A stretch of DNA of 64,000 nt from Methanosarcina horonobensis HB-1 = JCM 15518 (GCF_000970285.1 NZ_CP009516.1:1467036-1531035); one strand, 5' to 3'. Positions 1-8,432 are shown, numbered from the stretch's first letter. Program-made: numbers and translations. Notes: generated by a model from the letters alone, not told the origin.

Positions 1-81
1 GGTGGGGGATGAAAGCCGTCAACTTCACTATATTAAGTTTAACAAAACCTATATATTTTTTTAAAACATATAATATATAGT

Positions 82-1197
82 ATGTTAAAAGCCTACAAAT
101 ATCGAATCTACCCTAGCAAAAAACAAAAGGAAATGATACAAGTTCACTTTGGTGCATGTAGATTTGTCTATAACTGGGCTTTAGAACAAAAGATAAAAAC
201 TTATGAACAAACTGGGAAATCAATATTGAGGTTTGATTTACAGCACATTTTAGTCCATGAAGTAAAACCTTCTAACGAATGGTTAAAAGAAGCTAATTCA
301 CAGGCTCTACTTGCCTCTTTAGTAAATGTAGAATCAGCATTTACTAAATTCTTTAGAGAGAAATCCGGATTTCCTAAGTTCAAGTCTAAGAAAAATCCGG
401 TTCAATCATATCAAATGCCTCAACATTATGCGGTAGATTTTGAGAAGCAGATAATTAAGCTTCCTAAAATAGGTGAAGTTAAAACCATACTTCATAGAAG
501 GTTTGAAGGCAAACTTAAAACCGCAACAATTTCAAGATCAAGTACAGGAAAATATTATATCAGTATCCTTGTAGATAACGAAAAAGATATTCCTGAAAAG
601 CAGAACTTTTCAGAATCAACTACAATAGGTATTGATGCAGGCATCAAAGATTTTGCAGTTCTATCAAATGGAGAAAAGGTTGAAAATCCAAAATACCTTA
701 AAAATTCTCTAAAAAGAATGAAAGCTCTCCAAAAAAGAGTATCGAGAAAAGTTAAAGGCTCTAAGAATAGGAATAAGGCTAGACAGCATCTTTCAAAAAT
801 CCATGAAACTATTAGCAATCAGAGAAATAATTTCCAGCATCAACTCTCTTTCAGACTGATTAGCGAGAACCAAGCTATTGCGCTGGAAACTCTGAATGTT
901 AAAGGTATGGTAAAAAATCATTGTCTGGCTCAGTCTATTTCAGATGCTTCGTGGAGTAGTTTTGTAACAAAATTAGAGTATAAAGCTGAATGGTTGGGAA
1001 AAACCATTTTACGAATAGGAAGATTTGAGCCATCTTCTAAATTATGCAATGTTTGTGGGCATCACAATTCTAATCTAACTCTTGATGTTAGAGAGTGGAC
1101 GTGTCCTGATTGCAAAACAAAGCATGACAGAGACATAAATGCTGCAATCAATATCAAAAAGTTCTCTCTTCAAGATCAAAATCTTATAGTTATCTGA
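82..1197 (+). CDS. tnpB: RNA-guided endonuclease TnpB (IS605 OrfB family), intact
   Basis: 371 residues, a normal length for a compact TnpB. The N-terminal OrfB helix-turn-helix region (YKYRIYPSKKQ) is followed by the RuvC nuclease. RuvC-I Asp lies in GIDAGIKDFAV (about residue 188), RuvC-II Glu in ALETLNVK (about 275), and RuvC-III Asp in DRDINAAINI near the C-terminus. A four-cysteine zinc finger (CNVC...CPDC) lies between II and III. All catalytic residues are present, so the protein should be active. Known family members use an RNA made from the element's right end to cut DNA at sites matching the sequence next to the element. The adjacent right end (1199-1307) fits this. A TATA-like tract lies immediately upstream. 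Confidence 0.93.
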   Translation: MLKAYKYRIYPSKKQKEMIQVHFGACRFVYNWALEQKIKTYEQTGKSILRFDLQHILVHEVKPSNEWLKEANSQALLASLVNVESAFTKFFREKSGFPKFKSKKNPVQSYQMPQHYAVDFEKQIIKLPKIGEVKTILHRRFEGKLKTATISRSSTGKYYISILVDNEKDIPEKQNFSESTTIGIDAGIKDFAVLSNGEKVENPKYLKNSLKRMKALQKRVSRKVKGSKNRNKARQHLSKIHETISNQRNNFQHQLSFRLISENQAIALETLNVKGMVKNHCLAQSISDASWSSFVTKLEYKAEWLGKTILRIGRFEPSSKLCNVCGHHNSNLTLDVREWTCPDCKTKHDRDINAAINIKKFSLQDQNLIVI

Positions 1198-1198
1198 C

Positions 1199-1307
1199 AC
1201 CTATGGAACGTAGGGGATGAGCTTGTGGACTTGCGAACGGTAGTTCGAGGGATGAAGCAAGAAGCCACTTCCTCGCTTTCATCAGAAAGCAGGGAGGGGT
1301 AGTTCAC
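1199..1307 (+). ncRNA. Candidate omega (right-end) guide RNA of TnpB copy 1
   Basis: The stretch between the tnpB stop and the element end folds into consecutive hairpins: 1200-1214 (CCTAT/GTAGG around GGAAC), 1234-1247 (CGAAC/GTTCG) and 1275-1290 (GCTTTC/GAAAGC), ending at GGTAGTTCAC. Copy 2 has hairpins at equivalent places with different paired bases, so structure is conserved rather than sequence. In known TnpB systems this RNA runs from the 3' part of tnpB through the right end, and the guide is the flanking host DNA, here starting ACTAATGGAG at 1308. The true 5' end probably lies inside tnpB and cannot be set from sequence. Confidence 0.7.
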
Positions 1308-1428
1308 ACTAATGGAGATTAATTATTTCAGAGGAATTTTACAGAGCCGAATAATTACTGAAATATTAACTTTAACTTGAATATCTTGCTTATTTTGCTA
1401 TTTTTTACAAAGGTTGTCTTTAATACTT

Positions 1429-1920
1429 TTACAGAAGCTTCTGCATCCATACCGTATCAAAGAATTTTCCGTTCTTTTTTCCTGCCTCCCTGAATCTCCC
1501 GCACTCGGAGAACCCGTGCTGGCTGTGGAAACGAACGCTTCCCTCGTTGAGGGAAGAAATGCTTGCCAGGATGCAGTGAAGTCCTTTTTCTCTGGCTCCC
1601 GAAAGAAGATATTCCAGCATTACAGAGCCAATTCCTTTTCCCGTGTACTCGGGGTTGATGAAGTACGAGATTTCGGCTGTTCCGGAGAAAGTTGGCATTG
1701 GAGAATGGGGACGGAGCATACAAAAGCCCAGGAAAATTTTATTTTCATCCCTTACAACGGCGTTTGGATACCCTGAAATAGTCTGAAGAAAGAAACTGAA
1801 AAACTCGTAAGGAACTTTACTCTCAGGATAAGCGGCAAAACTGTTCTCAATATAGTAGTTGAAAGTATCAATTATAGCCTCCCTATCTTCGGAAGAAATT
1901 GGAGAGAATTCATATTTCAT
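1429..1920 (-). CDS. GNAT-family N-acetyltransferase
   Basis: About 163 residues from the ATG at 1920, chosen because AGGTGA lies six bases upstream; an in-frame start 30 bases further up has no such site. The Gcn5-type acetyl-CoA fold shows in the beta-4/alpha-3 signature NPEYTGKGIGSVMLEYLL and the later FHSQHGFSECGRFREAGKK with a C-terminal FDTVWMQKLL. That last pattern resembles phosphinothricin/L-amino-acid N-acetyltransferases (Pat family). The substrate is unknown. The gene stands alone between the first TnpB element and marR. Confidence 0.85.
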   Translation of the reverse strand: MKYEFSPISSEDREAIIDTFNYYIENSFAAYPESKVPYEFFSFFLQTISGYPNAVVRDENKIFLGFCMLRPHSPMPTFSGTAEISYFINPEYTGKGIGSVMLEYLLSGAREKGLHCILASISSLNEGSVRFHSQHGFSECGRFREAGKKNGKFFDTVWMQKLL

Positions 1921-2138
1921 TCTAATCACCTGTTTTCCTGCTTCAGTCATTTCACTTTACTCACTTTGAGCTCTTTTTCTGTTAATCTGTCAGAACTTCT
2001 GTTTATATCGTATAGTATCTATACTATCTATCTGCACTTCTACTATTTTAGTTTAGTTACTGAACAAAAATTATCTTTCAAGCAGGATTAATAATTCATC
2101 TTCGGGCTATTCCTTTTTTAGAACCACTTTTTTTACCT

Positions 2139-2609
2139 TTATCTTTCCATACATCGGTCAAGCATCTCTTCAAGGTGCCCATATACTCTGAGAAATGTCT
2201 TTATTTCGGCATCGCTCATTTTTTCAAGTTCTTTCCTTATCCCTGCTTCCATGGATTCGTGGAGGGATCTGTGCCATTCAAAAGCTTCCTTTCCAAACTC
2301 GGTTAGTTCGAGTACGACCTCTTTTTTATTTCCTGGAATGCGGACCTTTTCCACAAGTCCTTTTTTTTCAAGTTTTTTAACCGTCTGGGAGATTGCTCCT
2401 TTTGTTACTCCAAGACGGGAAGCTATGGAAGTCAGGTTTTCCTCCGGATTTTTACCAGCTGCCTCGATTAAATGGAATTCCGAAGGGTAAAGGAGCACAC
2501 CACACCCCATATCAACAGGTTTTTTTTCAAGTGCATACGCTTTGTTCAGGATTCGAATTCCATTTTCTATAAGGGAATCTACCTTCTCGTCCAGGCTCAG
2601 TTTATCCAC
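2139..2609 (-). CDS. MarR-family transcriptional regulator
   Basis: 156 residues from a GTG start. The central winged helix-turn-helix includes NLTSIASRLGVTKGAISQTVKKLEKKGLVEKVR (recognition helix and wing), framed by N- and C-terminal helices that form the dimer interface in MarR proteins. The N-terminus has KPVDMGCGVLLYPSEFHLIEAAGK, common in archaeal MarR-like proteins. A TATA-like TTTATATTTATTATC lies about 20-30 bases upstream of the start. The genes on both sides are mobile DNA or convergent, so the regulated target is not evident; autoregulation is possible. Confidence 0.88.
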   Translation of the reverse strand: MDKLSLDEKVDSLIENGIRILNKAYALEKKPVDMGCGVLLYPSEFHLIEAAGKNPEENLTSIASRLGVTKGAISQTVKKLEKKGLVEKVRIPGNKKEVVLELTEFGKEAFEWHRSLHESMEAGIRKELEKMSDAEIKTFLRVYGHLEEMLDRCMER

Positions 2610-2739
2610 TTATTGCGTCCTCGGAGTATAGTTTTATATTTATTATCATAAAATTAGAAGCGAGTTCTTTATGTTCTTTTTTACATTATAAGGTTCTCTT
2701 ATATGCTTTCCTGGAGATATCCAGGTTAAATCCTGGATG

Positions 2740-2790
2740 TTCTGCCTTCAGTGAAAGGATTACTCGCATTTACGATAATCAAAGGCAGAA
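2740..2790. repeat. 9-bp inverted repeat before TnpB element copy 2
   Basis: TTCTGCCTT at 2740-2748 pairs with AAGGCAGAA at 2782-2790, enclosing 33 bases. It lies directly outside the element's left-end hairpin (2793-2812: CCCGTCAC / GTGGCGGG, loop TTTA). It could be part of the left end or a feature of the target site. Confidence 0.5.
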
Positions 2791-2889
2791 TGCCCGTCAC
2801 TTTAGTGGCGGGATGAATGCCGTCAACTTTCCACAACTACTTGTAATTTACCCATGTTATATATGCGGGTAAAACTAATATAACTTTTA

Positions 2890-3603
2890 ATGTTAAAAGC
2901 CTATAAGTACAGATTGAAACCTGCTAAAAAACAAGAAACGCTAATAAATAAGCACATAGGTAGCTGTAGGCTTATTTACAATTGGGCTTTAGAACAGAAA
3001 ATTAAGACTTATGAACAGACTGGAAAATGTATAAATCATATGGAGCTGGATAAGCTTCTTCCTGCCCTGAAAACTGAAAAACCTTTCCTGAAAGAAATTA
3101 ATTCTCAGTCACTTCAGGGAATGACAAAACATGTAGACGCTGTCTTTTTAGATTTTTCAGAGAGAAGAACGGCTTTCCCAGGTTCAAATCGTAGAAATAA
3201 AGCCAGAAAACTGTTATCTAAAATCCATGAAAAAATAAGCAATCAGAGAAATAATTTCCAGCACCAAATCTCTTCTAAATTAATAAGCGAGAACCAAGCA
3301 ATAGCTCTGGAAACTCTGAATGTCAAAGACATGGTCAAGAATCATCATTTAGCTCAGGCTATAAGCGATTCTGCATGGAGTGGCTTTGCAACGAAGCTAG
3401 AATATAAGGCAGAATGGCTCGGAAAAACGGTACTAAGGATTGGACAATTTGAGCCTTCTTCTAAACTTTGTAATGTTTGCGGTTATCATAATTCAGAATT
3501 GACACTAAAGGATAGAGTATGGATTTGCCCTGATTGCAAGACTCCGCATGATAGGGATATTAACGCCGCTATCAATATCAAAAAGTTCTCTCTCCTTGAG
3601 TAA
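2890..3603 (+). pseudogene. tnpB: tnpB with compensated frameshift and internal deletion (RuvC-I lost)
   Basis: 237 codons against 371 in copy 1. Up to residue about 90 it tracks copy 1 (MLKAYKYRLKPAKKQ...). Near 3150-3155 one T appears lost from a T-run: the alternative frame after it reads FFREKNGFPRFK, matching copy 1 FFREKSGFPKFK. About 134 codons are then deleted and the frame is restored at NRRNKARKLLSKIHE. The deletion removes the RuvC-I aspartate and the RNA-binding core, while ALETLNVK, the CNVC/CPDC zinc finger and DRDINAAINI remain. The product cannot be a nuclease. The reading frame is open, so a short protein could still be made. Confidence 0.8.
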
Positions 3604-3715
3604 AATCTCATAACTGTTTGACACCTGCGGAACGCAGGGAAGAGCCTGGGGACTTGCTCTCAAAAGAGAGAGGGATGAACCAGGAAGCCTGCCATTTCAA
3701 TGACGGGTAGTTCAC
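3604..3715 (+). ncRNA. Candidate omega guide RNA of TnpB copy 2
   Basis: Right-end RNA region equivalent to 1199-1307. Hairpins at 3624-3638 (CCTGC/GCAGG around GGAAC), 3657-3670 (CTCTC AAAA GAGAG) and 3693-3702 (CATT/AATG). Compared with copy 1 the first stem changes A-T to G-C and the second is wholly different in sequence but still paired. The flanking sequence that would act as guide starts at 3716 (TATTAACTGATCTGCAAG). Confidence 0.68.
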
Positions 3716-3844
3716 TATTAACTGATCTGCAAGTATCCAGCAATAAATCTGCTATTATGTTAAAAAACGGTAGGGAGATTCGATAGCTTCCGACGTGCTC
3801 CCTGAAGAACAGGCGATGATGTTTTAATATTTTTTCACTCTAAA

Positions 3845-4495
3845 TTATGCTTCCCGAATTTTTTCGTAAATTCTGTCAATATGTTCCGAACGTGTGATTA
3901 TGAGCAGCTCGTCGTCTTTTTCAAGCCTTGGGTTTTCCCGCGCAAGAATAAAATCATTTTCTCTATAAAGCCCGATACATTCGGTATTTTCCGGAAACTG
4001 GACTTCAGAGACCCTTTTACCGGAATGCTGTTCTCCTGTTCTGAGGCTGATTACACGCACATCAGCCCTGACAAGATTGCTCAGTTCGATTGTGTCAACT
4101 CCGCGCAGAGCATCAGAAATGATTGTTGAGGAAATTTGAGGCGGGTTAATAGGAGAGCTTATTCCCAACTTCTTAGCAATTTCCATAAATTTTGTATCAT
4201 CGGTTTTGACAATAACCTTTTTCACGCCTGCTTCCTGCGCAATCAGACCTATGAGGATATTGTCCTGGTCATGGTTAGTACAGGCTACTACTGCATCCGT
4301 ACAGTCCATTCCTGCTTTCTCAAGGATATCAGGGTGGGTGCCTTCGGCATTGATTACTGTGCAGTCAAGTTCTTCAGCAAGTTCCCTCGCAAATTCCTCT
4401 TCCCTTTCGATAAGGACAACCTCATTTCCCTGCCTGATCAGCGTGTGAGTCAGGTGCATTCCCAGTGAACTGGCTCCAATAATGATTACTCTCAT
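3845..4495 (-). CDS. trkA: Trk potassium uptake system, NAD-binding regulatory subunit TrkA
   Basis: 216 residues. An N-terminal Rossmann RCK domain (MRVIIIGASSLGMHLTHTL; acidic residue of the nucleotide site in VVLIEREEE) is followed by a C-terminal TrkA_C/RCK-C domain (about residues 140-216). TrkA proteins bind NAD(H) or ATP on the cytoplasmic face of TrkH and gate K+ uptake. It lies 134 bases downstream of trkH on the same strand, so the two form an operon trkH-trkA. A single RCK unit of this size acts as an oligomer. Confidence 0.93.
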   Translation of the reverse strand: MRVIIIGASSLGMHLTHTLIRQGNEVVLIEREEEFARELAEELDCTVINAEGTHPDILEKAGMDCTDAVVACTNHDQDNILIGLIAQEAGVKKVIVKTDDTKFMEIAKKLGISSPINPPQISSTIISDALRGVDTIELSNLVRADVRVISLRTGEQHSGKRVSEVQFPENTECIGLYRENDFILARENPRLEKDDELLIITRSEHIDRIYEKIREA

Positions 4496-4629
4496 TTTTT
4501 TCTTTCCTTTATTCTGACCTTTTTTCTTTTTTTCGCAGTCTGTGCAATATTTCTTAATTTTTTTCTTAATCCTTTTTTGTGATTTTTTTATTCCTATTCA
4601 CTTTTACTTCTCCATCTAATAAATTTCTT

Positions 4630-6108
4630 TCAAGCTATATCTTTTCGGACTTTCCTTTCTCCGGTTTTACTGCTTCTCTCAAACCAGGTTCTGGGGAGGA
4701 ACAGGATAAAGAGCGGAACTATCTCTACTCTCCCGAGCAGCATATCCGCACAGAGAACAAGCTTGAGCAGGGCCGGCATACCCGGATCTGTAATGCCTGT
4801 TGACAGCCCTGCTGTGGCCAGAGCACTTGAAGTCTCAAAAATGGCATCTGCCGAGTTTATGCCGTAAAGCATGAAAATGAAAGCTGAGAACACAAGCACA
4901 ACCGAGTAAAGCAGCACGTAAGTCATGATACGGTAAACATCGTCGGGATCGACCACCTGTGACTTTACCTTGAGAGGAGTAATCGCTTCCCTCGGGAGAA
5001 AAAAACGGTAGAAAACAAGCCTTATCAGCTGCACGATTACAATCAATCGAAAAAGCTTGATCCCGCCTGTAGTTGAGCCTATGCTGCCTCCTATACACAT
5101 AATTGCACTGAGAAAGCCTTTTGAAGCATCCGAAAGGGAAGCTATGTCTATAGTTGAGAATCCTGTTCCCGTAAGGGCCGAGACTGTCTGAAAAACAGCA
5201 TCAGGCAATATCCCGAGCATTTCAGGCCCGCTGTTTCCTCCTGAAAGTGTTAAAGCAAAAAGTGCTGTCCCGAGTATGGAAAGCCCGAGCATGTACCTTA
5301 CCTGAGGATCTCTTATAAGGGTCTTGGGGTTCTTCAGGACTTCCGGATAGAGCGAAAAGCTAATCGCACCCATTATACAAGAAATTGTTATAAAGAACGG
5401 GATCAAAAAGCCCTCGTATGCTCCGATGCTTTCAGCCTGCGTTGAAAATCCGCCCGTAGAAATCGCACTCAGAGTATGGCAGACTGATTCATAAAAAGAC
5501 ATTCCACTGAAAAGCAGAAGTGTCAATGAAATCAGGGTCAGGACCAGGTAAACCGTTCCAAGTGTCCTGGCAGTTGCAATTACACTTGGACGAACCCGAC
5601 TTTCCCCGAAGTTTACTCTGTAAAGCCTGAATGCCGTGGTGCCCGGACGTATAAGGATTCCCAGCACAAGCACGATTATACCTATTCCCCCTATCCACTG
5701 CAGCCAGGATCGGGTGAAAAAAAAGAGTTTTGTAGGGGAGTTTGGAGCAAGGCTCAGGCCTGTTGTTGTCAGGCTCGAAACACATTCGAAATAAGCGTCC
5801 AGAAAGGGCATTCCGGCTGAAAGTGCCATAGGTACCGCACTAACTAAAGAGCAAAGCGGAAAAGTAACGGCTGCAAGGATTAAAGCTTCCTTCAGCTCAA
5901 GTTCGAAATCCGGAATTATTTTCTGAATCAGAACACCCGTTCCTGCAGATATAAGGGCACTGCTTCCATAAATTACGGCTGCAGATGTTTCCCCGAGAAC
6001 AAGCGCTGCACACATAGGGACAAGCAGGACTGCTGAAAAAACCAGCAGAAGGTGTCCGGTATATTTCAGGACTGCAAAGGGGTTTACCGGAGAGACGAGC
6101 TCATACAT
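4630..6108 (-). CDS. trkH: Trk potassium transporter membrane subunit TrkH
   Basis: 492 residues with many hydrophobic helices. The four selectivity-filter loops of the SKT superfamily are visible: SLTTTGLS, AISTGGFS, ALTGTGFS and ALATAGLS, each with the filter glycine. GGSIGSTTGGIKLFRLIV marks the conserved region after the third filter. It conducts K+ into the cell, driven by ion gradients or membrane potential, under TrkA control. The start MYELVSPVNPFAVLKYTG fits family length. First gene of the trkH-trkA operon. Confidence 0.95.
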   Translation of the reverse strand: MYELVSPVNPFAVLKYTGHLLLVFSAVLLVPMCAALVLGETSAAVIYGSSALISAGTGVLIQKIIPDFELELKEALILAAVTFPLCSLVSAVPMALSAGMPFLDAYFECVSSLTTTGLSLAPNSPTKLFFFTRSWLQWIGGIGIIVLVLGILIRPGTTAFRLYRVNFGESRVRPSVIATARTLGTVYLVLTLISLTLLLFSGMSFYESVCHTLSAISTGGFSTQAESIGAYEGFLIPFFITISCIMGAISFSLYPEVLKNPKTLIRDPQVRYMLGLSILGTALFALTLSGGNSGPEMLGILPDAVFQTVSALTGTGFSTIDIASLSDASKGFLSAIMCIGGSIGSTTGGIKLFRLIVIVQLIRLVFYRFFLPREAITPLKVKSQVVDPDDVYRIMTYVLLYSVVLVFSAFIFMLYGINSADAIFETSSALATAGLSTGITDPGMPALLKLVLCADMLLGRVEIVPLFILFLPRTWFERSSKTGERKVRKDIA

Positions 6109-6672
6109 AAGGACTAATTATATTTTTTTCTTTAAGTCTGTTTCACTCTGGGAAATCCGGTATTGTTGTGGAATTCTTATTTTCTAAATGAAAAATTAAA
6201 GGAAGAGCTGCCAAAAAACGAGGCATATTAAAAATCCTGTATAGCAGTTTTGTACTACGTGACTGTTTGGTGAAAAACTTCCAGAGAATTCCCTGTCGTT
6301 TAGCCTGTAAATTTTGAGGACAGGGCACTGTTAAATCTGTCTCAAGCTGGAAGCAGATCCCTGAAAAAGTAAATAATGAGATACGATTTTATTTGAGGTC
6401 TTAACAGTCTCTCCTGTTTACGTTTTCTCTTCTTTTTCTCATCAGAGCAGGATCACTATAAGGGCTAGGGCTGAAGAATCTTGAGTCCGAATATTTAAGT
6501 CTGGCTTTTTTTCCTTCCTGAGATCTCCTCTCACTTTTAGAGTTCTTAAGACGGGCGGAAAATGCAGAATACTGTCTAAAAATTAGCGGGCGTGGTAGAC
6601 AAATATTTATAATAAGTATAAGTAGTTTATATTGAGGTAAAAACATAACACTTTACAGTGGGGGAAGACATA
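6109..6672. other. Intergenic region between divergent trkH and the DUF1699 gene
   Basis: I see no convincing gene; short ORFs here lack family signals or ribosome-binding sites. AT-rich TATA-like sequence around 6605-6625 (ATATTTATAATAAGTATAAG) lies about 50-65 bases upstream of the downstream start codon and is the likely promoter of that gene. Confidence 0.5.
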
Positions 6673-7080
6673 ATGAAAATTAGAGTAGTCAGTTCTAGGG
6701 AAGAGATCTTTACACTTAACCCTAATGAGCGTGTTGTTCACCTGGCTTTCAGGCCTTCGAACAAGGATATTTTTGCGCTGGTGGAAACCTGCCCGAAGAT
6801 TGAGGTAATTCAGTTACCGAAATCTTACAGGCGCACGGTTTCAAAGTCTATAGAAATGTTCCTTGAAATGCAAAGAATTCAGCTTATCGAAGGAGATGTG
6901 TGGGGGCACAGAAAAGACATTAACGAATACTACAGCATTCCGTCCTCTGTGATCGAAAAGATAAGAGAACTGAAGATGGAAGGCACACCTGCTGAGAGAA
7001 TTGAGGAAAAGGTTGCAAGGGAAAGCAAACTGAACCCTGAAATGGTTGCTTATATCCTTACCAAGGAAGCTTCTGTTTAA
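6673..7080 (+). CDS. DUF1699 family archaeal protein
   Basis: 135 residues from ATG 6673; a GTG 15 bases upstream is in frame, but GGGGGAAG between them is the ribosome-binding site, so the ATG is preferred. The protein has a compact alpha/beta N-terminal half (MKIRVVSSREEIFTLNPNERVVHLAFRPSNKDIFALVETCPKIEVIQLPKSY) and a helical, charged C-terminal half. This matches the DUF1699 family, known almost only from methanogens and of unknown function. It has no membrane segment or signal peptide. It is probably monocistronic, with structured DNA downstream (7181-7304). Confidence 0.8.
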   Translation: MKIRVVSSREEIFTLNPNERVVHLAFRPSNKDIFALVETCPKIEVIQLPKSYRRTVSKSIEMFLEMQRIQLIEGDVWGHRKDINEYYSIPSSVIEKIRELKMEGTPAERIEEKVARESKLNPEMVAYILTKEASV

Positions 7081-7180
7081 GAACCTTAAAGATCCAGTTT
7101 TTTCCTTTATTCTCAACGCAGATAGGATAGTATTGAAAGGTTTTGAATCTTTCAAGTATCCTTTTGTTATCTAATCCCTG

Positions 7181-7197
7181 TTAAACTTTAAGTTTAA
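7181..7197. promoter_or_regulatory. 17-bp palindrome
   Basis: TTAAACTTTAAGTTTAA is a perfect AT-rich palindrome 100 bases after the DUF1699 stop and just before the structured RNA candidate. It could be an operator or just a fortuitous AT palindrome. Confidence 0.3.
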
Positions 7198-7203
7198 GGG
7201 CTA

Positions 7204-7256
7204 CCCTGACTTGAGATAATAACGACGTCTATCTAGCGAAAGCTATCAAGTCAGGG
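7204..7256 (+). ncRNA. Candidate structured RNA: closed three-way junction with GNRA tetraloop
   Basis: An 11-bp perfect stem (CCCTGACTTGA 7204-7214 / TCAAGTCAGGG 7246-7256) encloses two further hairpins: GATA/TATC at 7215-7233 and TAGC-GAAA-GCTA at 7234-7245, the latter with a GNRA loop. The three stems meet with no unpaired base. The arrangement is more elaborate than a terminator and is not followed directly by a T-run. It lies between the DUF1699 gene and an Msr-like regulator. The strand is assumed from the GAAA loop; function unknown. Confidence 0.5.
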
Positions 7257-7262
7257 AGATTA

Positions 7263-7304
7263 TATCGATTTTTCACTATCGATTTTTCACTATCGATTTT
7301 TCAC
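7263..7304. repeat. Three tandem 14-bp repeats
   Basis: TATCGATTTTTCAC is repeated three times without variation immediately after the three-way-junction element. It may be iterated regulator-binding DNA or slippage product. It lies about 255 bases upstream of the regulator gene at 7559. Confidence 0.75.
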
Positions 7305-7558
7305 TGTAAACACTTGATTTTAAAGATTTTTGTTTTCAAAATCTCTCATAATCTTTCTTAATAGTTTTAGCAGCCCTGGGGTATCAAGTCCGAGCTTTTT
7401 GTTAATGTTCATCTGATAAACCCGGAATTTTAATAGGGATTTTTACTTGATCAGGAAGTGTGAGAAAATGTAATAACTTATATATTTCTGGCACCTGTAA
7501 TCCTTTTAGTCTTATTTGTAATCTTTTTAGCTTTATAGTACTTATAGGAGACTGAAGG

Positions 7559-8356
7559 GTGAAACTGGAACTTATAGAGTTAGTTTTTCTTTCCGATAAG
7601 CGAAAACAATTGCTTCTTTTTTTAAGAAGCGGGCCCAAAAATATGGATGAAATTACGGAAGCCCTTCAGGCAACTTCCACTTCCATTCTGCCCCAAATTA
7701 AAAAATTAAAAGATATGTCCCTGGTCGTACAGGAGGACAAATCGTATACACTCTCACTCATAGGAAAAGTTCTCGTTGAAAAAATGCAGCCCCTTGTCAG
7801 CACTATAGAGCTTTTTGAAAATAATTTCGAGTACTGGTCGGAAAAAGATCTTCAGGGCATTCCATTTTCTTTCAGGAAAAAGCTCGGAGAACTCGGTAAA
7901 TGCAAACTGATTCAGCCTGATCTTGACCGCATGTTCGAACTTGACCCGGAAGTTGTGGAGAACCTTTCCAGTTCAAGTTACGTTTTCGAAGCCATAGCCT
8001 ACTTCCATCCGCCTATGATTTCTCTCTGCCAGGAGCTTGCAAAAAAGGGAGTTAAATTCACTTTTCTGATGTCTGAGTCTGTCTTTGAACGGTATTATAA
8101 AGACTATATGGAAGATTTCCAGAGTATGATGGCTCTTGAAAACGTAAAGTTTTTCCGATATTCGGGAGAGCTGAAAATTGCAAGTCTTACCGTTACTGAT
8201 AAGTTCTTTATGATATCTCTTTTCCCGAAGAATCAGAGGCATTTTGACAGGGAGAGTCTTATATGCTATGAACCCTCTGCCCTGAAGCTGGGTACTGAGC
8301 TTTTCAACGAGCTTCTACTTAATTCAACTCAGGTTACTGAAATTCCTCAGAAATAA
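7559..8356 (+). CDS. ArsR-like winged-helix regulator with DUF1724 domain (Msr-like)
   Basis: 265 residues from a GTG start preceded by GGAGACTGAAGG. The N-terminal winged helix (about 1-75: KRKQLLLFLRSGPKNMDEITEALQ... then TSTSILPQIKKLKDMSLV) is followed by a methanogen DUF1724 domain (about 100-260; FHPPMISLCQELAKKGVKFTFLMSESVFERY). This architecture is that of the Methanosarcina Msr proteins that control methanol methyltransferase and related genes. No methyltransferase gene is adjacent, so the target is unknown. The leader (7081-7558) is long and contains the palindrome, RNA candidate and tandem repeats described here. Confidence 0.87.
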   Translation: MKLELIELVFLSDKRKQLLLFLRSGPKNMDEITEALQATSTSILPQIKKLKDMSLVVQEDKSYTLSLIGKVLVEKMQPLVSTIELFENNFEYWSEKDLQGIPFSFRKKLGELGKCKLIQPDLDRMFELDPEVVENLSSSSYVFEAIAYFHPPMISLCQELAKKGVKFTFLMSESVFERYYKDYMEDFQSMMALENVKFFRYSGELKIASLTVTDKFFMISLFPKNQRHFDRESLICYEPSALKLGTELFNELLLNSTQVTEIPQK

Positions 8357-8393
8357 TTGGAAAATCCTGATGAATTCAGGAAACGAGTGGAGA

Positions 8394-8432
8394 TGGCCGT
8401 GAGATAATTTTCGGCCACCAGTTTTTTGAAAA
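8394..8432 (+). terminator. Hairpin terminator after the Msr-like gene
   Basis: TGGCCG at 8394-8399 pairs with CGGCCA at 8412-8417 and is followed by CCAGTTTTTTG, about 40 bases after the stop codon. Confidence 0.55.

Larger units (their letters stand above)
1..1307 (+). mobile_element. TnpB-only IS200/IS605-type element, copy 1 (left end cut by window edge)
   Basis: A tnpB gene is flanked by a left end (GGGATGAAAGCCGTCAACTT just after the window start) and a structured right end finishing in GGTAGTTCAC at 1307. Both ends recur around the second copy at 2792-3715, which fixes the borders. The second copy shows a left-end hairpin whose 5' arm would lie before position 1 here, so the true left border is outside the window. 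No TnpA transposase is present, so movement would depend on a TnpA supplied in trans. The right border is inferred from similarity between the two copies; no target duplication is expected for this family. Confidence 0.8.
2792..3715 (+). mobile_element. TnpB-only IS200/IS605-type element, copy 2 (decayed gene, intact ends)
   Basis: The left end is a hairpin at 2793-2812 followed by GGGATGAATGCCGTCAACTT; the right end stops at GGTAGTTCAC (3715). Both match copy 1. The enclosed tnpB is damaged, but the terminal structures are well kept. This suggests the element could still be mobilised, or its RNA still used, with help in trans from copy 1. No tnpA is present. Confidence 0.75.
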
